Positions 50,277 through 58,555 of a stretch of DNA of 64,000 nt are shown here, piece by piece (position 1 is the first letter of the stretch; every line of letters begins with the position of its first letter). The notes beneath the pieces were generated by a model, which saw only the letters and a program-made list of their open reading frames with translations, searched no databases and was not told where the DNA came from. Made by a program: the position numbers and the translations under genes. Source of the stretch: Nitrospirota bacterium (lineage in GTDB: Bacteria; Nitrospirota; Thermodesulfovibrionia; Thermodesulfovibrionales; JdFR-88); the NCBI GenBank assembly GCA_021813405.1, contig JAKAKS010000031.1, positions 1-64,000 on the forward strand. Reading direction: 5' to 3'.

Positions 50277-51338
50277 ATGGAAGATAGAACCAGGGCGCTT
50301 GAAGATGAGCTTGCCCGGACCAAATTGGCCCTGGACGAGGCCAGGCTGGAACTGGAAAAATTCCGTAAGGGTCCCGCCGAAGAGGAACTGCAACATAAGC
50401 TGTTCCGGGTAATGCTGGAAACTGTACCTGTCCCTCTTTTCATAAAAGACGAAAAAGGCATTTACCTTGCGTGTAATACGGCGTTTGGCGAATTATTCGG
50501 CGTGCATCCTTCAGAGCTGCCCGGTAAAACGGTTTACGATGTGGCCCCCAAAGAGCTTGCAGATATATATTACAACGCCGACAACGCTCTGTTTAAGGAT
50601 GGCGGTGATCAAATTTATGAAACTGCAGTAAGGCGGCCCGATGGCGTGCTGCGAAAGGTAGTGTTTCGAAAGGCCGCCTTTTACAATGAAGACGGCTCAT
50701 TAGGCGGTCTTGTGGGCAGTATATTTGATATCACCGAGCGCAAGCATATTGAAGAGGCCCTGCGAGCTTCCGAGGAGAAATTTTCGAAGGCGTTCCGTTT
50801 CAGTCCGGACTGGATCTTTCTATCTGCCGAAGACGGCACCCTCCTGGACGTTAACGACACGTTCGTTAAGGATACCGGTTATTCCAGGCAGGAAGCGCTA
50901 GGCCGTACATGCGTTGATCTTGGCATATGGAACAACCCCGCAGACCGTACCAGCCTGGCTCAAATCCTGCTTACAGAGGGCAGGGTGCTTTCAAAAGAGG
51001 TAAGATTCCGCTCCAAAAAAGGGGACCTCATTATAACACTCTGCTCCGCGGAGTTCATAGACCTGGCCGGTGTTCGTTGCGTTCTTACGGTTGTGCGTGA
51101 TATTACAAAGCGCAAGAGGGCGGAGGAGGAGCGCGAGGAACTGATAATAGGCCTTCAGGAGGCCCTGGCCAAGGTTAAGGCGTTGAGCGGTCTGTTGCCA
51201 ATATGTGCCTGGTGCAAAAAGATCAGGGATGATCAGGGCTACTGGAAGCAGGTGGACCATTACATCCAGGAGCATTCAAATGCTATGTTCACGCACGGCA
51301 TATGCCCGGAATGCAGCGAAAAACTTAAGGCAAAGTGA
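50277..51338 (+). CDS. PAS-domain protein with a C-terminal CxWC...CxxC module and no output domain
   Basis: The 353-residue protein has a short N-terminal coiled coil (to about residue 40), PAS 1 (residues ~48-165; VPLFIKDEKGIYLACNTAF, IFDITERKHIEEALR) and PAS 2 (~170-285; DWIFLSAEDGTLLDVND, VVRDITKRKRAEEE). The final 50 residues are LPICAWCKKIRDDQGYWKQV followed by DHYIQEHSNAMFTHGICPEC. That ending is a known tail of sensor proteins in deltaproteobacteria-like genomes and looks metal-binding. No kinase, cyclase or HTH part follows, so signalling must occur through a partner. AGGTGA precedes the ATG. Confidence 0.85.
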   Translation: MEDRTRALEDELARTKLALDEARLELEKFRKGPAEEELQHKLFRVMLETVPVPLFIKDEKGIYLACNTAFGELFGVHPSELPGKTVYDVAPKELADIYYNADNALFKDGGDQIYETAVRRPDGVLRKVVFRKAAFYNEDGSLGGLVGSIFDITERKHIEEALRASEEKFSKAFRFSPDWIFLSAEDGTLLDVNDTFVKDTGYSRQEALGRTCVDLGIWNNPADRTSLAQILLTEGRVLSKEVRFRSKKGDLIITLCSAEFIDLAGVRCVLTVVRDITKRKRAEEEREELIIGLQEALAKVKALSGLLPICAWCKKIRDDQGYWKQVDHYIQEHSNAMFTHGICPECSEKLKAK

Positions 51339-51368
51339 TTGCCCTTCTCTGAGATTTTCTGTTACACT
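51339..51368 (+). promoter_or_regulatory. Candidate promoter of the initiator tRNA gene
   Basis: TTGCCC (51339-51344), 18 bp, extended -10 TGTTACACT (TACACT 51363-51368). It begins one base after the PAS gene stop codon. Confidence 0.45.
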
Positions 51369-51378
51369 ATAAGTACAT

Positions 51379-51433
<55 letters not shown>

Positions 51434-51458
<25 letters not shown>

Positions 51459-52588
51459 CAAATCAAGGACTTAGGGGTTTCCTCTGAGTCCTTGATTGTT
51501 TTTAGGGCGGGATTTTCTAACGGCTTTCTAACGGAATTGAAGGAAACCTCTAAAAGCTCTACCTGTTGCCGGTTAAAGTTCGCGTCATTAAACAGGTGTC
51601 CGTAAATGTCCAGGGTAATATTGATGCTGGCGTGTCCCATCTGAGATTGAATGTACTTGATGTTCTGCCCGGCCTGAATCCTCATGCTTGCGTTACTGTG
51701 CCTCAGGCTATGGAAAGATACCTGCCTTAGTCCTGCATTCCTTAAAGCCGGGTTATAGTGCCTTTTAACCACGTTGTCATGCTGTGATGGCCGCCCCTCC
51801 GCGCTAGGGAATACAAGATCATGCTCATTAACAGGACATGCAAGCTTCCATTTTTTAAGCTCTTGAATGAGCATATCCGGTATATCTATCTGCCGGTTTG
51901 AAGTCTTTGACTTTGGGGTTTGGAAGCTTCCCTTCCATAAAGACCGGCGGACATGGATTCTCTTGGAGTTCCAGTCAATATCTCCCCATTGAAGGCCCCA
52001 CAGTTCCCCGGCCCTCATGCCCGTTAGAAAATCCGTTAGAAAGGCCGTCCTGTAATGGCCGCTTGCCTTTTCCAGTAATGCGCTGATTTCAGCCGGAGAA
52101 AGGACTTCTATTTCGGGTTTAGTAATCCGGGGCCTTTCCAGATATTCCGCCGGATTCAGTTTCAGGTATCCCCATCTGAGCGCGTGCTTGAACATCTCTT
52201 TGATAACCACGATCTCGTTAGTGGCTGTTTTCGCGGATACGGATTTGAGCCTGTCTGCAATGAAAGCCTGTAAATGGCCGGTCATTATATCGGTCATTTG
52301 GTAATGGCCGAAAGCAGGCTGTAAAAGCTTTTCAATTATGCGCTTGTACCCGGCCAATGTAGAGGGCTTGACACCTGGAGACGCGTAGCTGCTAAGCCAT
52401 ACACCGGAAAAATCCTTGAAAGTGGCCTTTGTGAGTTCCCGGTATGTCCCCTGTCCAATCTCATACAGCTTGTCATTCAGTGTCTTTTGGGCATCCTTCT
52501 TTGTGCCGCCCTTAAACCATTTGCGCTTGCCATTAAGGGCAATGACGGCGTAATACGTATTACCCTTTTTCTGGATGCTGCCTTTCAT
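51434..52588 (-). CDS. int: Tyrosine recombinase/phage-type integrase
   Basis: A 384-residue integrase starting at ATG 52588 (AAGGAGT upstream; 4-bp overlap with the XRE gene). It has an N-terminal arm-binding domain (SIQKKGNTYYAVI), a SAM-like core-binding domain, and the catalytic residues Arg in LTGMRAGELWGLQW, His-x-x-Arg in FHSLRHSNASM and the Tyr in TLDIYGHLF. The last residues (ICIGGGGRI) and the stop codon lie in the antisense of the tRNA attachment core, so the gene end is preserved in both integrated and circular forms. Confidence 0.93.
51461..51503 (+). terminator. Terminator supplied by the element behind the tRNA
   Basis: AATCAAGGACT (51461-51471) pairs with AGTCCTTGATT (51487-51497), followed by GTTTTTA. 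It mirrors the original terminator now behind attR, so the tRNA keeps a transcription stop after insertion. Confidence 0.7.
51514..51534 (+). repeat. Candidate integrase arm-site pair 1
   Basis: Two copies of TTTCTAACGG at 51514-51523 and 51525-51534 (11-bp step), about 60 bp inside attL, within the integrase 3' end. Confidence 0.55.
52021..52042 (-). repeat. Candidate arm-site pair in reverse orientation inside int
   Basis: CCGTTAGAAA at 52021-52030 and 52033-52042 (12-bp step), the reverse complement of the same motif. It encodes part of the catalytic FLTDFLTGMR region, so chance through protein constraint is possible. Confidence 0.35.
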
Positions 52589-52824
52589 TTCGACTCCTTT
52601 CCCGTTTTCTTTTTCGTTTTGCCCTGATCGGTTCTTCCCCCTTTCTTTTCCAAGCACTCAAGGGCAAGGTGCAGGAATGATGGTATTTCGCGTGTCCCAT
52701 GCTCCCATCTTGAAACGGAAACATTGGAGACGCCTAACATTTCGGCTAGCTCTAGCCGGTTATACCCGGATGCTTCAATCCATGCGGTAAGCTCTTTAGG
52801 ACTCATACTCTTATGTTTAACCAT
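52585..52824 (-). CDS. XRE-family helix-turn-helix regulator
   Basis: A 79-residue DNA-binding protein with a classic HTH (NRLELAEMLGVSNVSVSRWEHGTREIPSFLHLALE) and a Lys/Gly-rich tail. It is the likely repressor of the int/xis region: a perfect palindrome lies 50 bp upstream. The 4-bp overlap links it with int. The start codon at 52824 is only 7 nt from a -10 box, so the mRNA may be leaderless, or ATG 52806 is used. Confidence 0.82.
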   Translation of the reverse strand: MVKHKSMSPKELTAWIEASGYNRLELAEMLGVSNVSVSRWEHGTREIPSFLHLALECLEKKGGRTDQGKTKKKTGKESK

Positions 52825-52831
52825 TGGTTAA

Positions 52832-52861
52832 ATAATAATGGATAGTGAAATGGATTGTCAA
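52832..52861 (-). promoter_or_regulatory. Promoter of the XRE-int unit
   Basis: On the minus strand TTGACA (52856-52861), 18 bp, TATTAT (52832-52837). Predicted start near 52825. Confidence 0.65.
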
Positions 52862-52873
52862 GCATCTTTGACT

Positions 52874-52892
52874 GTTAGGTTTTAAACCTAAC
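52874..52892. promoter_or_regulatory. Operator-like palindrome between xis and the XRE gene
   Basis: GTTAGGTTT, one T, AAACCTAAC: perfect 9-bp arms just upstream of the -35 of the XRE promoter, a typical place for autoregulation by the XRE protein. Confidence 0.6.
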
Positions 52893-52935
52893 GTGCATAT
52901 TTTTTATGCTTTAAAATCAATGAGTTTGCAATGCC

Positions 52936-52955
52936 TTCTAACGGTCTTCTAACCG
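52936..52955 (+). repeat. Candidate integrase arm-site pair 2
   Basis: TTCTAACGG (52936-52944) and TTCTAACCG (52947-52955), again with an 11-bp step, at the 3' end of the excisionase-like gene. Confidence 0.5.
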
Positions 52956-53240
52956 TTTTGTGTTGCTTTTCATCCATGCAAGGATTTCAGCTTTTGAAAA
53001 CCGCAACTGCTTTCCGGCCTTGTAGTATGGGAAAGTGCTTAAGCCGTGCTGAGAACTATTTACCCATTGATATATCTGCCCCTTGCTTGTTTTGAGAAAT
53101 TCAGCAAGGCCCTGGACATCAAAGATCATATCATCGGCGGGCTTGCCAGTTCGCGCAAGCATGGGCTTGAGCATCTCCAGGACTGCGGAGGCGATAGCCT
53201 GGTAAGCTTCCGGCGCTATATCTTCCCGTTCGATCTTCAA
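52938..53240 (-). CDS. Excisionase/AlpA-type helix-turn-helix protein
   Basis: A 100-residue protein whose C-terminal half is a winged HTH_17-type domain (FDVQGLAEFLKTSKGQIYQW ... YKAGKQLRFSKAEILAWMK), the pattern of excisionases and AlpA regulators. It would direct integrase toward excision. The ~45 N-terminal residues are helical and unknown. It overlaps the next upstream gene by 4 bp. Confidence 0.82.
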   Translation of the reverse strand: MKIEREDIAPEAYQAIASAVLEMLKPMLARTGKPADDMIFDVQGLAEFLKTSKGQIYQWVNSSQHGLSTFPYYKAGKQLRFSKAEILAWMKSNTKRLEDR

Positions 53241-53446
53241 TTTCTTTTATCTCCGGATGCGTCCCGGCCCTTGGGCACTGATGGGCAAACGCAATATCGA
53301 AATCGCGGTCCCTTCTTGCGGCCCTCCCCGAATAAAGGAATTCCTACAAATTGCCCTCCCGGCGCATTGACAGTGCCCGCTCTACCCGGATATACTGCGT
53401 ATAATTCCCCCGGCAGGGCATGGGTCTTTATCTCCCCCGTTCTCAT
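53237..53446 (-). CDS. Hypothetical 69-residue protein of the element
   Basis: A Gly/Pro/Arg-rich small protein (LPGELYAVYPGRAGTVNAPG, PSVPKGRDASGDKRN). Four-base overlaps at both ends with neighbouring genes support that it is translated. I recognise no family. Confidence 0.5.
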   Translation of the reverse strand: MRTGEIKTHALPGELYAVYPGRAGTVNAPGGQFVGIPLFGEGRKKGPRFRYCVCPSVPKGRDASGDKRN

Positions 53447-53883
53447 GTAAAAAGCCCCTTTACGGAACTATGCCGGATAGCTTGGTTTTTTCTTTCCCAG
53501 TGTCTTTTTTCTACTTGTTCCCGCCTTGTCTCTGAGGCATTGGGTTTGATTTCCCGGATTATCGCGCCGGGGAATCCTTTCTTAACCGTGTGAATGCGCC
53601 GTAGGGCCTCAGGAGAGGGCTTTTGGACATGGAGTTTATCTATCTCGTCTGCCGTGTAGATAGGCTCCTGGATGTTCTCAGAAGCAATCAAGGCGGCCCG
53701 GTCAGCTTCGCCCTGAACAACCCAAAGGCAAGCGTCCAGAATGCGAGAATGAATCTTTACGGCCTGGAAACCACCAGTTTCCAAAAAGTTTCCTGATGAG
53801 TTTCCGTGTAGTACCTTTAGTGCCAAGCTTTTCAAGCTTTCAGTTTCCACGCTGTTTCCTCTGAGGTTTCCATTGGCAGGCAA
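53443..53883 (-). CDS. Hypothetical 146-residue protein of the element
   Basis: The body after about residue 40 reads ILDACLWVVQGEADRAALIA, IYTADEIDKLHVQKPSPEAL, GFPGAIIREIKP, with a basic Arg/Lys-rich C-terminus (RREQVEKRHWERKNQAIRH). It sits directly downstream of the primase-helicase gene (45-bp gap) and is coupled to the next ORF. No known function; it may be a replication accessory or regulator. Confidence 0.6.
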   Translation of the reverse strand: MPANGNLRGNSVETESLKSLALKVLHGNSSGNFLETGGFQAVKIHSRILDACLWVVQGEADRAALIASENIQEPIYTADEIDKLHVQKPSPEALRRIHTVKKGFPGAIIREIKPNASETRREQVEKRHWERKNQAIRHSSVKGLFT

Positions 53884-53928
53884 AAGTTTCCCGGTTTCCG
53901 CCTATATGTAGGGAAACTTGGAAACTCA

Positions 53929-55653
53929 TCATTTATCGGCCCTCAGCAAACCGGCTTCCTGGGCCTTCTTTTTGTGCTTGGAAACTGTACCTGGGGTAAC
54001 TTTAAGCTCTATTGCGACATCCTTTTGCTGGAGACCGTCATTTAGCAGCCGTGCTACTTTTTCGGTAAGAGAATCTTCAAGGTCTTTCAGTGCCCAGGTC
54101 TGCTGGCCTTCGCCATCGAATGTTAGTTTGGCCTCAAAAGCTTTGGCGTCATCCCCATAGAAACCCCGTGCCTTTTCAAAATGGACTTCAAACCGCGCCC
54201 CTTCGTCCGGACAATAATCGGCTGGCCGTTTAAGCTGTATCACGGTATCAAGCACGTCTTCTTTTTTAGACGTTCCGCGCTGAAAGCCGCCCTTGCCGTC
54301 ATGATGGAAGAAGACCGCTGATATACCGCGCCGTCTTAAGTGCAAAGCCCACGCTTGAGCAGGCGCCCAATCCTCAGCCTTGTTTTCTACCCCTGAAAAG
54401 AGAGTGCTTATGTTGTCCACAATGACTACCGATATACCTGTAAGAAATGGTTCAATCTCGGCCTGTCCTTCAGGAGTTGATAGGTCGGGCATTCCTGTTT
54501 CTTGTAGATCAGGGGTTATCAGCTTGAATGGAGCCTTAAGCGGTTTACCTATGCCGATTATCGCAGCCGCCAAGCGTTCCTGCATGGTTATAGCGGGCAT
54601 TTCGCCATCCAGGTAAAGCACGCCTTTGGGTACAGAAGCCGTCCATCTCAAAAAAGTTCCCGCGCTGGCAATTGCCGCACCAATGCCTAAACCGGAAAAG
54701 GTTTTGCCAACTCCACGGTATGCGTGAATCATTGCAAGCCCCTGTGTGGGCAGCCAAGGGTTCAAAATAATTTCTCGTGGAGGTAGTTCTAATTTGAGAA
54801 ATTCTTCCGCACTAACAGCTCGGAGACGGGATAACTTGTTTATTTCGATTTCTGGCGATTCCCAAGCCGGGGCTTTCTCGATAAGCTCAAGCAGGTCCGC
54901 TTTAGTGCCGTCCTGGGCTAACCAGTCCGATACATCACCCTTGACCGGCAGGCCGGGCAGTTCTACCACCTTCACGCTTTCCGCGGTCCCCTTGAGCGCC
55001 TGGGCTACCTGGTGCGCGTGTTTCCGGCCCGGTTCGTCATTGTCCGGCAAGATGGCAACGCGCTTGCCTTTGAAATACTCGTTATATTCGGGCCGCCACT
55101 TTTCCGCGCCCATCGGGTTACAAGTTGCCGTAAGCCCTAGTGCTTTGAGATTTAAGCAGTCCTTTTCTCCTTCACAGATTATGACGGACTTTGCCTTAAG
55201 GACTTCCGGCAAATTGAAGGGCACAAGCCGGACACCTTGCAGATTCGGAATATAGCCGCCCTTTCCGTCTGGCCGCCTTTGATAAAAGCCCTTTGGCTGA
55301 TAACGGAGCGCCTGAAAGAGGACGGCCCCGGTCTTGTCCGTATAGTCATAGACTTCCTTGATCGTCCTTTGCGTTTCCGAGACAAGCCCGGCCTCATTCG
55401 CCAGGGCTTCAAGAGCGGCCTTGAAATCAACCCTATGCCGGCCCATATAGAAATCAAAAATGCTGCCCTTCTTCTCGCAGCCGAAACAATGAAAATCCCC
55501 TGACTCAATGTTTACCGATAGAGACGGGTTCTTGTCCTCATGGAAAGGGCAAAGGGCCTGGGCCTGATTATTACCGTTTACCTTGAGGCTTGAAAGCTCT
55601 CCAGCATAATATGCCCGGATGTCAAGGCGGGAAAGAATCTTTTGCTTATCCAT
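53929..55653 (-). CDS. Primase-helicase (CHC2 zinc finger, TOPRIM, RecA/RepA-like ATPase) with C-terminal HTH
   Basis: The 574-residue replication protein has a CHC2-type zinc finger (Cys35, His38, Cys56, Cys59: CPFHEDKNPSLSV, FHCFGCEKKG) and a TOPRIM core with VIICEGEKDCLNLKALGL and VAILPDNDEPGRKHA. It continues with a RecA-like ATPase (Walker A AYRGVGKTFSG, Walker B VVIVDNIS) and a C-terminal HTH (KDVAIELKVTPGTVSKHKKK). Such proteins start replication of satellites and plasmids. Its start overlaps the small upstream ORF by 8 bp. The candidate origin lies about 0.3-0.8 kb ahead. Confidence 0.88.
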   Translation of the reverse strand: MDKQKILSRLDIRAYYAGELSSLKVNGNNQAQALCPFHEDKNPSLSVNIESGDFHCFGCEKKGSIFDFYMGRHRVDFKAALEALANEAGLVSETQRTIKEVYDYTDKTGAVLFQALRYQPKGFYQRRPDGKGGYIPNLQGVRLVPFNLPEVLKAKSVIICEGEKDCLNLKALGLTATCNPMGAEKWRPEYNEYFKGKRVAILPDNDEPGRKHAHQVAQALKGTAESVKVVELPGLPVKGDVSDWLAQDGTKADLLELIEKAPAWESPEIEINKLSRLRAVSAEEFLKLELPPREIILNPWLPTQGLAMIHAYRGVGKTFSGLGIGAAIASAGTFLRWTASVPKGVLYLDGEMPAITMQERLAAAIIGIGKPLKAPFKLITPDLQETGMPDLSTPEGQAEIEPFLTGISVVIVDNISTLFSGVENKAEDWAPAQAWALHLRRRGISAVFFHHDGKGGFQRGTSKKEDVLDTVIQLKRPADYCPDEGARFEVHFEKARGFYGDDAKAFEAKLTFDGEGQQTWALKDLEDSLTEKVARLLNDGLQQKDVAIELKVTPGTVSKHKKKAQEAGLLRADK

Positions 55654-55915
55654 TCCGGCCCCCTGATTTCAAGGCAAATATGGCCGCCCTGTATCCCTTG
55701 AGCGCCCGCATAAAATCAAGCACGCCGACTTGAGGATTGCTGTAAAGCTCCTGCAAAGCGGAATCGAGGTCTTCCCCCTGGACCATGAATTCAACCTGTC
55801 CGGTCTCCGGGTTTCTTTGCGGGCTGATCTTAAAGGGCTTACCTGATGCTTCAAAAAAGGCCGGTATCGCGGCGTCTGAATATATACGCCTCTCTAACTT
55901 CTTCCGTTTCTCCAA
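55646..55915 (-). CDS. Hypothetical 89-residue protein ahead of the primase
   Basis: Starts at TTG 55915 behind AAAGGAGAT. The sequence (PAFFEASGKPFKISPQRNPE, VQGEDLDSALQELYSN, VLDFMRALKGYRAAIFALKS) is not a family I recognise. The 8-bp overlap with the primase-helicase suggests a replication accessory role. Confidence 0.6.
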   Translation of the reverse strand: MEKRKKLERRIYSDAAIPAFFEASGKPFKISPQRNPETGQVEFMVQGEDLDSALQELYSNPQVGVLDFMRALKGYRAAIFALKSGGRNG

Positions 55916-55982
55916 GTTATTTTCATCTCCTTTCTCTGGGCTTTGGCTTTTTTGCTGCCCATATGAGAATTAAAACAAGCCA

Positions 55983-56428
55983 CAGTATTAAGCTGACAAG
56001 GGGCAAGCTGCTTAATACTGGCGTGGCCCATAAAGAAATAGCAGGGGGGGCAACCGCCCTCATACTCCCCCGGCGCGTTTCCGTTGATTTGGCTGGCTTG
56101 TCTTGTAAGATTATTTTCCGAAGGGGCGGTAAGAGACAAATAATGAAGTTTGTTTCCTTTGTGACAATGTCATAACCGATTACCTTGTTATCTTTGTAAC
56201 TTTGTCAGATTTCAAGGGCCGCGAAAAAATACGTGCCTGGTAAATTTTATAGACTTAAAAATAACAGATGTTAAGCCCTGCTTAAAGCAAGGGCCGCCCG
56301 GCTGGGCGGCCCGCATACCCGCTATCAAAAAACATCTTACGGAACGCAAAGAACGGAAAGGCCGCTCAACAAACGAACAAACGCCCGGCTAATTCCAACA
56401 AACGGCATTATTTAACAAACGAGCAAAC
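55983..56428. other. Gene-free stretch with iteron-like repeats and hairpins (candidate replication origin)
   Basis: No gene is visible in about 510 bp. Four direct copies of AACAAACG lie at 56368-56375, 56376-56383, 56397-56404 and 56414-56421. A perfect hairpin GGGCCGCCC-GGCT-GGGCGGCCC is at 56291-56312, and CAGTATTAAGC (55983-55993) is the inverted repeat of GCTTAATACTG (56010-56020). Lying next to a primase-helicase, this looks like an iteron origin. The GC hairpin might instead be the terminator of the 56430-57314 gene. Confidence 0.45.
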
Positions 56429-56429
56429 T

Positions 56430-57314
56430 TTAAGAAGGGGGTAGAGCTTGCACTACTTGCAGAAGGCCGCTGACTAATTTTTGAGGGTCGGGAATATTTT
56501 CATTCCGATAAAAAAATGAACATACGTCAATCTTGCAAAATAGAAGATTATGCAGCCACTCCAAAAGAACGATTTTGCCATGAGGAACTATCCTGTATCT
56601 GAGATCATGATAATTTTTTTTGTTATAGCCTAATTCCTTTAAAGGCATACGGCCAATAAATTTGTCGAAAATGGCACGGGATTTCTCAAAATCAGGTTTG
56701 TTATGGGTATTGTCTTTTTTCTGATATTTTTCCCAGTCCGGCAGTAGCCGCCTGCAACGCGGCCCCATTCGGTCTACCAGCCATTGCTTTATTTTTGTAT
56801 TCGTCAATAAATCTGCGGCCAAGTCATTCATTGCCGTATTTATGATGACAATGCCGTCAAGGACGTGCTTATTAAGCAAATGCTCTTCTTTTATCCATTT
56901 CGCGCTCTTATGAGTAGCCACAGCCTCAAAAATATTAGCCCCATGGGGAAGTGAACCATCCGGGTTTAAAACCCTTATATAAGCACAAGAATTTATCTCC
57001 GAATTCCCATTATTTGCCAGGAGTAGCACTTTCCAGGAAATTAAAGAGAGAGTGTTGATTGGAGGGTAGGCGTCTTTTATTCCGCGTAGATCGGTCAAAA
57101 GCTGTTCTATCATGGTAAGGTCTTTGCCGCGTGTCCGTTTTACTACATTCGTTTTAGCAGGAATGCTTTTTAGCGGAGGATTTTCTTCCGGGCATATCAG
57201 CCTTTGATACCGAATCCAATCAGGACAGGACTGTCTTTTTTCAGGCTTGCGGCAGTCGGTAGGGTTACAATCACCTTGCGCCGGGCAACTTATCATTTCC
57301 TTTTTCATTTTCAT
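56430..57314 (-). CDS. Hypothetical 294-residue Cys-containing protein of the element
   Basis: I start at ATG 57314 rather than the TTG of the longer frame. The first ~40 residues hold Cys pairs (CPAQGDCNPTDC, QSCPDWIRYQRLIC) that look metal-binding, followed by a helical, charged body (WLVDRMGPRCRRLLPDWEKY, FDKFIGRMPLKELGYNKKN). I recognise no family. Its lower GC and A/T-rich codons contrast with the chromosome and fit horizontal transfer. Confidence 0.6.
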   Translation of the reverse strand: MKMKKEMISCPAQGDCNPTDCRKPEKRQSCPDWIRYQRLICPEENPPLKSIPAKTNVVKRTRGKDLTMIEQLLTDLRGIKDAYPPINTLSLISWKVLLLANNGNSEINSCAYIRVLNPDGSLPHGANIFEAVATHKSAKWIKEEHLLNKHVLDGIVIINTAMNDLAADLLTNTKIKQWLVDRMGPRCRRLLPDWEKYQKKDNTHNKPDFEKSRAIFDKFIGRMPLKELGYNKKNYHDLRYRIVPHGKIVLLEWLHNLLFCKIDVCSFFYRNENIPDPQKLVSGLLQVVQALPPS

Positions 57315-57386
57315 GCCGCCTTTTTTTCGGCTCTCTTCAAAGCTCAAGGGCAGGGGCGTGGAGTGCGGCCTTTGAGCTATAATGCT

Positions 57387-58076
57387 TCAGTGCTTGGAAC
57401 AGACTCCTTTCAGCCAAGAAACTATAGAAGCATTCCGTACTTGATTGTGGTACGAATTTAAAGTCAAGTATCCGTAAGCATTTCCATTTTCATCAACGAT
57501 GATCGGGGGATGGCTTGCGAATTCATTGCAGGCGCTGGTGTCAGAAAACTTGCTTCCATATTCGGAGAACTCATTCATTACGCTAGTGGAAGAATACCCG
57601 GACCCATAGGTGCCGTATCCATTTAACACTGAATCGGAAGCGTACTCGGAACAATTCAAGCATCCTAAATACGTTTTGTGGTCTGAACCGCCAAAGATCA
57701 TAAGCTTGTGACCACTGGAAGACAAATGTTTTTTTTGTGCCTCGATTTCATCTAAAGCTTTCTGTTTCATTTTCTCTAAGTCCTTTATCGCCGCCTCTTG
57801 CTGTTGGACGGCTTTATTATACTCTTGTTGCAGTTCATCATTTTGAGAGCAGACGCTGACACATTCGTTTTCGTTTTCTTCGCATTTATCTATGCAAGCG
57901 TTATAACATGCAGCATATCCATTGCCCTTTGCAGCACCTATGCATCCTATACTGCACCAAGGTGTACAAGCCGCTTTATCATTTTCGCAGTTTTTTATGC
58001 AGGAATCGGCCATTGCATAGCCGGAGATCAAGAAACAGAGCACCAGTCCCAATGCGAATCCCTTTATTGCCAGCAT
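57387..58076 (-). CDS. Secreted Cys-rich protein with coiled coil and a Tyr/Gly/Ser C-terminal domain
   Basis: The start is ATG 58076. The 229-residue protein has a signal peptide (GLVLCFLISGYAMA), a Cys-rich section (CIKNCENDKAACTPWCSIGC ... CYNACIDKCEENENECVSVC), a coiled coil (EYNKAVQQQEAAIKDLEKMK) and a distinctive C-terminal domain, YLGCLNCSEYASDSVLNGYG followed by repeated EYGSKFSDTS-type motifs and PPIIVDENGNAYGYLTLN. That last domain occurs in many uncharacterised secreted bacterial proteins. Probably element cargo acting outside the cell. Confidence 0.72.
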   Translation of the reverse strand: MLAIKGFALGLVLCFLISGYAMADSCIKNCENDKAACTPWCSIGCIGAAKGNGYAACYNACIDKCEENENECVSVCSQNDELQQEYNKAVQQQEAAIKDLEKMKQKALDEIEAQKKHLSSSGHKLMIFGGSDHKTYLGCLNCSEYASDSVLNGYGTYGSGYSSTSVMNEFSEYGSKFSDTSACNEFASHPPIIVDENGNAYGYLTLNSYHNQVRNASIVSWLKGVCSKH

Positions 58077-58195
58077 TGCTTTAAAACACCTTTCTCTATG
58101 CAAGCCATTCCGCTTTTTTCGGCTTTCCTTAAGTATCAGGGCAGACGGTTAGGAATTGCCGCTTTTTTAGGCCGTCGGTCTAGCCCTTGAAATTA

Positions 58196-58555
58196 TTACT
58201 GCTGCGATTCAGCGTCTTTAGGAATTATATTGCTAGGCAAGCAAAGATAAGACTGCGAAGCTTTCAAGGTGTCGTTTACAGCGAAGGTCATTTCTCCAGC
58301 TCCTGGGCCATCATCCCATGCTTTGCCGTTTCTACGGAGACCGGTTTTGAACCTAAGGACTTCATCTTTTCTGGATTTATTGCAGCTATCATAGTCTGGA
58401 TAGCCACCGTCTATTTTATATTCATAGTGGTTGGCATTATTATTTGTACTGTTTTCAAGCCATGTCCTTTCCCATAGAATCCAGCTTTCCGCCCTGGCAG
58501 TAGCGGCAGTTCCGAAAAGCATAATAAGGATTATCCCCAATGAAAGCCTTTTCAT
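58196..58555 (-). CDS. Small secreted protein of the element, 119 residues
   Basis: The start is ATG 58555, overlapping the stop of the next gene (TAATG). It has a signal peptide ending ATARA, then ESWILWERTWLENSTNNNAN and a two-Cys body (YDSCNKSRKD, SYLCLPSN) likely to form one disulfide. No family recognised. It sits in a row of three secreted cargo genes. Confidence 0.68.
   Translation of the reverse strand: MKRLSLGIILIMLFGTAATARAESWILWERTWLENSTNNNANHYEYKIDGGYPDYDSCNKSRKDEVLRFKTGLRRNGKAWDDGPGAGEMTFAVNDTLKASQSYLCLPSNIIPKDAESQQ

Noticed and set aside
55894-56139. An 81-residue minus-strand ORF ahead of the primase accessory gene
   Set aside because: It crosses an 11-bp inverted repeat and overlaps the next gene in another frame; no start signal.
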